Shown here in pieces: positions 9,518-18,704 of a stretch of 22,007 nucleotides of DNA. The stretch's first letter is position 1. The number at the start of each line of letters is the position of its first letter. Both the position numbers and the translations under genes were made by a program. Source of the stretch: Protostelium mycophagum (Eukaryota; Evosea; Variosea; Protosteliida; Protosteliaceae). The notes under the pieces were generated by a model. It searched no databases and was not told where the DNA came from. It saw only the letters and a list, made by a program, of their open reading frames with translations. The stretch covers positions 1 through 22,007 of the forward strand of contig MZNV01002301.1 in assembly GCA_002081555.1 (NCBI GenBank), in the 5' to 3' direction.

Positions 9518-11843
9518 TTATTTTGGCGCGTATCTGCGCACTTCAAATGCGACCACAGTGGTGTGGTCCATTTTTCCAGGAAAAGCCTGGTAATCCTTCG
9601 GTTGCGACTTGGAGGGGTTCTGCTCCATGAAATCTCGGGAAGATTTCGTCATGTCACGGCAGTATTCGATGAGCCTGTTGCAAATTTTCTCTGGTAACTG
9701 CCAGAGGTCAGCTGAGTAAAATGGTGTAGTGACATCGCTAAGAACATATATTAGACACTGATGTTGTGCAGCTGTGCAACCTGGCGGGCTTCGCGATTTT
9801 TATAAATCAAAAACATCCAAAGTGAAAGGACTTTAGAGCTATAAAGCTACAAGATTTCACCGAGACGATTATACAACATTATTTGCATACATTTTCCAGA
9901 ATAAATATTCATTCTAGTCAGTGCACAAAAAATTTACGGTTTGCGTGAAACCACACTCTTATTCTGAAAATCCGTTCTGAATCTACAACTCACATTCTGT
10001 CCGTCGTCGTCCGGGTCGTCTTCCCTTATGGCGGACCTTCTGCGGTCTTTTGGTGCGGGCTTGTCGTTGATGAGCTCTTCGATGACAGTCCTTCTATGAT
10101 AATTTATGGCCATCTCAGTCTCTTCCGCAAACTCCGCTTGAGCACGTGACCAGTCCTCGCCGCAAGTCGTCAGATTATATGATATCACGCCGAAATCTCG
10201 CGGAAATTTCCCGGTGTGGGTGGGGTCCAGGCAGTCTGTTCATAATTTCAAAATTTGAAATGAATGTTTTGGCGGGAAAACTGACCGTGTACACCATCGC
10301 TGCACAAGATGACAATGTCACCCTCTTCACAAGTCTTGATGTAAAAGTCCATATTCCTCAAATCTGGATTTCCGTCCTCCATCTGTGGTCCTAACCTGTC
10401 AAAAATGTCAGTTGGTCACGTGACCTGTCATATGCGAATACCCGACCACAAGTTCCGAATCAAAAAAATGATAATAAAAACTGAATATTGGATGAAATTT
10501 CATGTAGAATTAGGTCACCTGCCGCCTGGATCTGTCGCGTCCTTTATGTTACCGCGATTCCCTTCGGTAATATCCGTGACGGATCTGGTCTGTACCGAGT
10601 AATGAAACGCTTCTATAAAAGTATCAGACATTTATATCTCAAAGAAAATATTGAATTTATCTTTGAGTATCTACCACCAGATATGATAACACAGGATCGG
10701 ATAAATCCGTTCCGGGCCACTACAACACGGAAGAATCATCTTTCCGTGAAATCTCCACGAAATTTCGATTCGACTCACTACAATCCCCGACAGATACACA
10801 GACAAAGGCCCACTTTGGTGCATTGTTACCACTAGGTGATCTCTCACCACTGGATTTGCCATTCCGGTAAGGCTTCGGTGATGGCGAATCAGTGTCTTTT
10901 CTTTCAACCCTCAAATCGTCCTGTTCGACTTAAAAATGCGATCCGCGACCAAGTTTCATGGAAATTCCAATGAAAATTCGTGGAATAATCACCCTGAAAG
11001 CCTTGATCCTATTCTTGTTTTGTTTTCGTTCAAGTCGAAGTAAAGTCCCTCCTATCAGTGTAGTTGTACCCATCCCGTTGTCTTGACAACCGTCTAACAC
11101 TGCGTTGTGCGCACAACATATCGCGTCCAAAAATGTCTTAATCGTGCTCTTGACTGTCGTTCTACAAACGTAAATCCAAATTTCATCGTAATTTCCCTTG
11201 AGCAGAGGGGACCCTTTTTTCGGATTTTCCCGCCAAAAAGTATTTTCAAATTTCAAACTCACGCCTGGTTGTAAGCCACGTGACTGGTGAATGCCTGGCA
11301 AGCCAGAGTGGCCGCCATCTTCGCCTTATGCCCCCAGGCACATCCGTCCGTCAGACACACGGTCAGATTTTGTGGGCAGATGTAGAACTCGAAATAATCA
11401 CAGATGGGGTCCCCATTCTGTTGCTATTTTTAGATCATGTGAATTTGTACAAGAATCTGACGCAAAGAAAAACGTTTTTTACACCCGCACAAACAGAATA
11501 ATTTCGAAAAAAATATTCCGTCTACAATGAAATCTACAATGAAATCTACAATGGTATCTACAACTCACCCGCATCGGGGGTACTCCTATTTTGATAGGAT
11601 AAGTCGAAACGCTCCTGCCACAAATTAAATTTCCGAACCTTTCTTCCGGCGGGTCGTTCACCCCTGAATTTTCTCAGAAATTTCCAGTTGTAGATGACCG
11701 ATTTCCCGGAAATTTAAATTACCCGAGAAGTCAGGAGGGAGGTGGGGTCCTCTGGCACTGGCGATGAGACGTTGGTTGTGTGATTTTGAGTTGTAGAGGC
11801 CGACAGACCCGGCTTTTATTGAAATTCCTGGGGTTGAAATGGA
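9518..11843 (-). CDS. PP2C-like phosphatase domain protein (CG9801 type); start codon unresolved
   Basis: Ten exons give at least 457 in-frame residues: 11843-11723, 11663-11569, 11417-11263, 11161-10993, 10920-10779, 10612-10519, 10395-10286, 10235-9994, 9963-9938, 9737-9518 (stop TAA 9520-9518). Recognisable PP2C landmarks in order are NGDPICDYFEF, LTDGCAWG (metal-binding Asp-Gly), GTTTLIGG, VSVGDCKAFHYS, DITEGNRGN, DPGGRLGP, PDLRNMDFYIKTCEEGDIVILCSDGVHD and the terminal DHTTVVAFEV strand. The DPGGRLGP...DLRN block is typical of the PP2C-like family of fly CG9801, predicted Ser/Thr phosphatases of unknown substrate. The first exon has no ATG. A start at 11902 or 11914 would be in phase, but only through a 23-nt intron (11866-11844). 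The 26-nt exon and the 30- and 200-nt introns around it are the least certain part. Confidence 0.85.
11521..11564. repeat. Short tandem array of a 12-nt unit built on TCTACAA
   Basis: Four head-to-tail copies, three TCTACAAT (at 11521, 11533, 11545) and one TCTACAAC (at 11557), spaced exactly 12 nt (unit TCTACAATGAAA). They lie within the first 50 nt of the 151-nt phosphatase intron 11568-11418, next to its 5' splice site. The core is the same motif that is dispersed over the right half of the window. Confidence 0.85.
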
Positions 11844-12036
11844 CTGAAAATGTTTAAAAATTCAACCGTTAAAAAATTCAAAGTGAGATGGAAGATGTTC
11901 ATTTGACAAATCATCTCACTTCATATAGCTTCGGATATCTTCTCTTTATGGTGGGCGAAAAATGGTAAGAATCTTCAACTTTTATAATGCCTGCAGTATG
12001 ATGTCAATTGATAATCATGTTATTTTAGGTTTTGTC
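11844..12036. other. Short spacer between the phosphatase and the coiled-coil gene
   Basis: This 193-nt stretch holds the 3' end of the minus-strand gene above and the unresolved 5' end of the phosphatase gene. It contains the stem-loop at 11881-11921 and two minus-strand ATGs (11914 and 11902) that could start the phosphatase. Confidence 0.4.
11881..11921. other. Perfect 10-bp stem-loop between genes
   Basis: AAGTGAGATG (11881-11890) pairs perfectly with CATCTCACTT (11912-11921) around a 21-nt loop. It lies 116 nt past the stop of the coiled-coil gene and 38 nt upstream of the first recognised phosphatase exon. The stem shares TGAGATG/CATCTCA with the hairpin at 734-750 after the kinase gene, so a 3'-end or insulating role is possible but unproven. 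Confidence 0.5.
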
Positions 12037-12701
12037 TCAACAGAATGGATTGTAAAACTGTTTCTCCGTTTTCTTGGCGTGATAGATCTTGTCTCTGAAC
12101 ATGTATGGTCTGATGATTTCATCGAGGACCCACTTATTTTTGGGATAAAACCAGGTTCCAATAAAAGAGTCGGAGACAATAGAAGGGAATCGCTCCCTCT
12201 CAAATTGAGTTTAGTGTCTGGAATGATGTTTCTGATTGAAAATCTAAGTGCTTTAGAATTATTTCGAATGTGCAGCTCTGGTGCCGATTGTCATACTGAC
12301 CTTCGACTATTACTCGACTTGATCCGTGTTTCTTTCTCTTTCTCTTGTGTCGGATTTCGAACGTTTTGATCTGGTGAAGAAGCCCATCTTGCAGGGACCA
12401 TCGGTGGTGGTAAATAAGATGCCAGAGTCATTATCGTCTTTTGAGTTTCTGATTCTCTCTTAGTTGTCTCCTGTCTCTCTGGGGGACTCGTTCCAAGAAG
12501 CGACCCACGTCCATCTTTTCCGTTCAATAGAGGATCAACTGCCCTCAGTTTCGCTTTCTTGTCAGCCAACGCAGAGGAGATCTTGACCTCTTCCGCTTCA
12601 ATCTCACGTACTTGTGTCAAGAGGAGTTGCCTCTTCTCAACACAATCCTGCAAGTCCCTCTCTAGTCGGCCAATATCTGACATCATGGAACGCACGTCCA
12701 T
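12037..12701 (-). CDS. Small coiled-coil protein of unknown function
   Basis: Two exons (12701-12297 and 12198-12037) joined by a 98-nt intron (GTATGA...TTGAG) give 188 residues. Residues ~10-60 look like a coiled coil rich in E/K/L (GRLERDLQDCVEKRQLLLTQ onward). The middle is disordered (PPPMVPARW; KEKETRIKSSNSRRS). The C-terminus is more ordered and aromatic (IGTWFYPKNKWVLDEIIRPY, then YMFRDKIYHAKKTEKQFYNPFC). The second exon reads as a real protein, but its frame is blocked upstream by a stop, so the splice is needed; the exact acceptor (TTGAG) is weak. The gene starts only 137 nt after the carboxypeptidase stop on the same strand. I do not recognise a family; adapter or cytoskeletal roles would be guesses. 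Confidence 0.6.
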
Positions 12702-12838
12702 GATGTATTGACCTTATCAAGAGGGATGATGTCGTCTGATATGGTGGAGGAAGGTGGAGTATGAAACTCGCCAAATAATGACAAACAAGATCCCTGGGAA
12801 TCGGAAGAAAAGTGTTTTCTGTACATGCAGATGCATCT
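12702..12838. other. 137-nt spacer between tandem genes
   Basis: Very short gap between the carboxypeptidase stop and the coiled-coil gene's ATG. It contains the palindrome AGATGCATCT overlapping the carboxypeptidase stop region (12830-12839) and little else. A spacing this tight suggests overlapping 3' processing and promoter signals. Confidence 0.4.
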
Positions 12839-15800
12839 TTATGTCCCCTTCTTCCTTCCACTCTTCTTTCGTATTGTCTTCTTCTTAGTTCTCAAAGCTG
12901 CATAGTCTTCTGGTGCTGCCAACAATTTTTCTCTGATCTGGCAATGATCAGTTTTTAATTTATTTCGAGCGGTCTAAAGTATTTATTTAAAATATATTAT
13001 CACCTCGAGCTTCTTCAGTTCATCGTGTGTGTACATGTGAAGTGTCTTTAACAAGCTGTGACCTATTTGTAAGAGGTAGTCTGTGTCGAGATGGAATCCT
13101 TTGTTGCTGCCAACATCCATACCACTGAAAGATGCCTCCATTGTGAAACTGTTCATGATGTTGAGAGATCGACCTCCCACCACCCGGCCACAAGATTTCT
13201 TCGATGGCGGGATCTACGCAATTTAAAATTTGAAAATTAAAATTGGCGGAAATCTCACCTTGAAAGAGCAACCCTCAAAGTTGAAATTGGGGTCGATCAT
13301 GCCAAGCATGAACGGAAAAACAGCCTCTTTATATTTCATGTCCTCTCGTCCATCGTGATTACAGCCAAACATGAAAATGTTTTTCTTTCTAAAATGCCCA
13401 TGCAGATCCACAAATAGTTCAATGTGTTGATCCTCATTCAGGGCGTGTTGCATCATCTGCTTGGTGTGATATATTGTGGGGTGCAGTTTAGGACTTGGCA
13501 TGATCCACTGCCTATTGAGATCGACTGATGCGAGGGAGCACCTGTGATTGCCCTCTATCACTCCATCCATGTTCAGCATCGGGATGACCTAGAGGTAACA
13601 TCAACCTTCACGCGTCGCATGGAGCCTTTGGGACAGAACTTCTTTATGCTGGCTCAGCCACAAGGTTGCTGGTGATGACAACTATATTTTACACTCCATT
13701 GATGATGCATCTGTTGCTTACCTTAAAGATGAATTTTTCTCTCAGAGTTCTGGCCTCCTCACATTCACTCAACAGATAGTCTATACATCCTTGCATCATC
13801 CAACTGGATTGACTCTCTCCAGGGTGCACTCTTGACGTCAAAAAGACAACTGATCGATTCTACAACGAGTCAGCTCTAATTCCAAAATATTTTTGTTTTG
13901 GTGCCGAGATATATGGTCACTTGTGCACACCTTTAGAGCCTCTTTTGAGCACGGTAATGATGTGATGGTGAGCAAGTCCATACTGTTTCCTGCAATCGTC
14001 TTGCAGACAGTCGTTCGCCTCATCATGTTTTTTATTCCTTGTAAATCGTCCAATCCTAAAAGGTATTCCTACCATGATGTAAATTACATGAAAAACAGCA
14101 ATAGTACACGCAGTCGTTGTTCAAAGACAAATCTTAGTGGATTTCATTGACTAAAAAATCAATGTACAAACCTTCAGCATTGTTGCGGTGTAGGGATAGC
14201 AACAGGCCAGATATACTTCGTCATGGGAATATTCGAATTCCAGCAGAAAGGTCAGTGTGTGAAAATGTCCGTTTTTCCCGGGAGCGTGGTGCATGTACTG
14301 ATTCTTGTAATAACAGATGTCCCTTCCCACCCTCGCCCATCCGGTTCCGTCCCCCCTCTTTTGTCGACACTTGCTGTACATGAGGGGTCGCATACCACTG
14401 TTGTATTCGCTGGAAGGTTTCTCCATATTGATGATGTTGAATTTATACGAGATGCCCGGGGTCATGTTACTGATCCGAAAATAATACCACTGTGATGACG
14501 TCATCAAATTTCATTCAAATGAAACCTTTGACCTACCTGGGTGTGTGTCACACAGTTGACGTCACTATTTGTGATGATGTCATATTCTGAGGGGCCTATT
14601 CTGATCACCCTACGACAATTTCCGCATTCAAAACGCGATTCGAACCGCAGATCATCCGGTTGATGGCTCATCGTGTTGTCTTTGATGTCATACACGACTC
14701 TCCTCTCTGCTCCAGCAGTGATCAACTATATTCATCAATTGACTCATTCAATACAATTTCGCGATGGAGGTGGCGCGATAAAATGATGATCGTGATCTCA
14801 CTTCTAAATCATGCAACATCATCTTGATGGTTAGTCGTTCACAATCTTCAGTATGAAGCATTTCTTTTTCTGGTGGTGGCTGCTGAATGAGACGTGGTGG
14901 CGGGTCGACCCACTCCTTACATCCCCTCACCACACTGTTGTCCCAGCTGAAAATTCCTGGAATCGTCAGTCTACAACGAGATGAAGTACCGACCATCTTT
15001 TGTGACGGAGATTTCTGCGTCATATTCTTCTTGGTATAGTTCTGGGAAAAGCCGCATGATCGTTGGTTTGTCGAGATTTGTGACGAACCTGCATAGTTCA
15101 ATTTTTGAATTCAAATGACATAACGGCTATTTTTCCGCTCGTTTATACCTCTCTCGTGGTGCTTCCTCCTACACTTTATCAGCTCTGAATAATGGAGTTC
15201 TAAAAACAGCAAATTTTCCACAAAAAGATTTTTAATAGACAAGATATGAGAACTCATTTTTGCAGCAAGGATGTGCATCTTTGACTGAGAATTGATTTAA
15301 TTAATATAAACCATACCTCCTCCTCCTCTGCGGCATCATCATTGTCATCCTCACCCTCATCAAGATCAAAACCCGGGACGTTGAGTAGACTTGCGTCAAT
15401 CACCTCCTCATCCACCAGCCCAAACTCCACCTGCTTTTGTCATTCTATGTTATTGTGTTGTTGATAAGAAAGAAGCAGTCACCTCCCCATCGTTATCCTC
15501 GTCCATTGTTGGCTCGACATCATTTGAGGGGTAGATGTGATCTTGGAAAGTATCTTGTGGGATCGGGTACGTAAAACCTTCCCTGGGAATCGGAGATACG
15601 AGCGGAGATATCTTCCATACTATAGAACACACTAAATTGAGCTGAAATGAGATTGAATACGACATATGGAAATTTTTCTTCGGAGCACTCACTATGACTT
15701 TTTTGTCGCTGTGAAGGAGGGAGATTTGTTTTATGAGCGGCAATTGTTTCTTAATCTGCGGCCGAGAATTTGCTGTTCACGTTAGTCGACCTGTTTTTCA

Positions 15801-17657
15801 CGGTAGTGTATTCTTACCGTTTTGCGTGATGTTTTTTATGACAGATAGTGTCACTTTGATCACAGCTTCACTTGTGGAATACCGCTCTACAATCGCGAAT
15901 AATTGCTCCAAGCAACTCTCGCAATTCTTGAGTAGTGTCCTGTAATTAGCTTCTATACAATTGTCAGCTGAAAGTCGGTAATCGTGTCTGGAGTTGCGAA
16001 AATAAATATAATAAAATTCCTCACCTGATCTGGACAGGTTGTAGATGACACTCATCATGATCGCGATCAATTTGTGTTCGCCTGTGTGCAGATCTATCAA
16101 TCTGAATATCTCTTCCGGAGTTCCTTCCTTCAGTAGTATCACTACGTTATTTGCTGCAATGTTTCAGTGTGTCAGTCTATCTGCGTTGACTGCAACACAA
16201 ATCAATTCACTCGTGAACTTATTGGTTGACAACTTTGATAAAACTGCAGTTTGCGTATTTTACGAGAATCTTATGAAGAATTTTACCGTTGCGGAATGAT
16301 AGAATAGACAAAAGGCTGCAAGCTTTTTGTAAGTATGCAAGTTCTGAAGTGTGCTGACGTAATGAATTGATCAGTATGGGTATGCCCCCTTCAAGTCTCA
16401 GCAATAACGACAATCTTTTTTCTGGTAAATTTCAGTCCAATTCAGATTTCCCGCCAAAATTTCACCTTTTTTGGCGGCTCGCTCGAGGATTTGGATCATG
16501 AGACCCATGATGTCGGGATTGTCTACAAATTTGTGCATCGCCGCGATGACAGATCTTGTCGCCCCCTTCTTTACGAATTGTGAACATAATTTTCCTGGAA
16601 GACGTCAGAAATATTTTGGCGGGGTTATTTTGGCAAGAAAAGTTACCGTTGGAAGTTGTGGCGATCAAAACTCTACAAGCGAGTTGTGCGATCCACTCGT
16701 CCTCTTTTGTGGAGCTCTGCAATAGTTTCACAATGGAGTGTATCCCATATTTTTTTATTAGCTCTCTGAGATTTTCCTGGTAATTCTCCACATCTACAAT
16801 TGTCGGATCAAATTGGCGGGAATTTGAAATTACCGTTGGTACAGAGTTTCATGGCTTCGATGATCTCAGAGTATCTGTCTTTCATGTCTGAAGTTTCGCC
16901 ACTTGAAGTGCGCGAGATCATGAATGAGCCTTTTTTCTTATGCTTCATCAGTAGGCTCGGTTTCCGTTGTAGATTTACCACCAACACCTTGAAATATTTT
17001 TATAATTTGACAAAGTTGATTTCTAAAAGTTTTTTTCTACTTTCAAAATTTTGTACAACGGAAAACAGATGGATCACGTCAACTTGGTCAATTTTAAGAG
17101 GTTACCTCATCACTGCTGTTCATCTCGCTGACCATCGCTTTAGAGGGCAAAGTCTCGATGATATGACTTCTTTTTTCCAGGATTTTGTCGAGAGTTTTTT
17201 CAGGTGGGATCCTTTCCAAAATTTTTTCTGTCGATTTTTCCCTCATTACAACGTTGTAATCTAGGGCAGGGGTTGGGAGGTGATTGATCTCTTTATGTAC
17301 AGTGCCAAGGACGACGAAATTTCCTGGTGGACTTTCCCGCGTTTTTTCTGGCACGACAGGTTTGATGTGAGTTGGTGCATGGCGAATCGATTCAGGTGAT
17401 GACATTTTCTTAGAGGATGGGACGATCCTAGGAGGAGCTGATACTGGATGTGGCCAGCGGTCGTGCTAAAGGAATTAAGTATTGCGCAATGAGATGTCTC
17501 TCACCTTGTTTATGAGTTCTAAGATCTCGGCTGCTGTCCTTCGTTGTTCTAAAAAACTGAGTGAATTTCTGGGCCCTTGTCTACTGTCCGATGGTCGTGT
17601 GATAATGAAGGGCTCCTCTCTTTGATACGCTATCATTTTCAGTTCCCGAAACAACAT
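12839..17657 (-). CDS. AGTPBP1: Cytosolic carboxypeptidase, CCP1/Nna1 type (ARM repeats + M14 zinc peptidase)
   Basis: About 1,162 residues, close to animal AGTPBP1. ATG 17657 follows an in-frame TAA. N-terminus: disordered, then ARM-like helices (~170-500) and an acidic linker. Peptidase: FESRFECGNCRRVIRI, WYYFRISNMTPG, RDICYYKN, LTSRVHPGES (zinc His and Glu), MLNMDGVIEGNHRCS, VDLNRQW, FVDLHGH (third ligand), KKNIFMFGC and FTMEASFSG (catalytic Glu). The family trims polyglutamate from tubulin, so a flagellar or microtubule role is expected. Exons: 17657-17505, 17465-17106, 16987-16834, 16793-16647, 16594-16466, 16421-16287, 16153-16025, 15967-15818, 15772-15693, 15641-15483, 15430-15317, 15182-15149, 15088-14802, 14725-14537, 14489-14172, 14068-13931, 13859-13722, 13588-13259, 13213-13004, 12973-12839. 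Alternative splicing at 15182-14970 is discussed under findings. Confidence 0.92.
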
Positions 17658-18704
17658 TTGTTATCATTCAAGATTTCGCACTTGATATAGTTTGAAGAGG
17701 TGGAAATAATGCACCCTTTGTGTAACTATTTAAAATCTCCTCTTTAGGTTCCAAAGCGATCTTTTGGCCGCTGATGCCGAATTGCGCTTGGGAAGAGACC
17801 TGTGATGTTCCAATTTCGTCATCATACAAAAGATATGAGTGATACATACTGTGATCCGAGGCTTGTGTTCTTCTCTTCTACTCACTGACCGCCCTTGCAT
17901 CTGCCCAAGGCTGTTGACCTTGGACAGTGCGAGCTCTTAGTCAGCTGATCTGCTGAATGGGTTGTTGATGTGGCTGTTGCGCAGCACACCAAGTCAGGTA
18001 TTGCCTCAAAACCGTCGAGCGCGAATGTCAGCTTGTTGTAATCAATTGCGGAAATAGCTTCCTCCCATTTACGACGTTGTAGATGTGCAGGTTTTTTTGA
18101 GCGGACATTATCTTCGGTCAAAGAGAGACAAACACACCACCACAACTCTTTTACCACCGATGAAATCTAGAATGAGGGCCTTTTTGGCCAAGATGGAAGT
18201 CGGGAACGGTTCACTTTTTGTGATTTACACTTACTCATTCGAATAAAACGAAACGAAACGATTATCTTCGGTCAATTTATCAGGACAATTGGGTGATACC
18301 AAGGGGTCCACCTCAGTTTGCAGGGTGGTTCGTGTTCTAAAAGAAGTTATGGAGCTGCCAAATTTTTTCAATTTCCTTGAAATTCCTTGTTGAAAAACAC
18401 TTTTCGCGGCCCCTTCCATGAAAAGGAACACAACAATCATCACGACCGCACAATCTTGATCGAGAGAACAAAAATATAAGAATGCCATCCATAATGGACG
18501 AAGATGTGGGACAGCCACAAACGGAGGGTAACCAACACCATCACAATTGATACATCCCAAATGCAAACTTTTTTTGGCACGATTGAATAAATAAGATCTT
18601 TGAAGTGCTCACTTTTTACAGAAAATGTAGTCACAGAAGCATCTCCCCTTTCAAAGAGTTATTTCGACTATTTGCCATCTCTTAATCTATTCCGCTCTTC
18701 TGCC
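17658..18704. other. Divergent intergenic region with weak minus-strand open frames
   Basis: About 1 kb separates the divergent carboxypeptidase and SAPS-like genes, so it should hold both promoters. Minus-strand frames at 18157-17882 (KWEEAISAIDYNKLTFALDG is moderately protein-like) and 18566-18231 are open, but I find no start, splice logic or family motif that makes a gene of them. Both contain LTEDN from a shared 15-nt DNA repeat. A small unrecognised gene, a non-coding transcript or long UTRs are all possible. One GTTGTAGA octamer lies at 18076. Confidence 0.35.
18107..18275. repeat. 15-nt direct repeat, 154 nt apart, in the divergent promoter region
   Basis: ATTATCTTCGGTCAA occurs identically at 18107-18121 and 18261-18275. 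By chance a repeated 15-mer is uncommon but not excluded in a window this size. Both copies sit between divergent genes, so a shared regulatory site is conceivable. Confidence 0.4.

Noticed and set aside
18231-18634. Minus-strand frames with hydrophobic stretches as a membrane-protein gene
   Set aside because: No start context, no exon logic and no homology pattern; kept only as an unassigned region.
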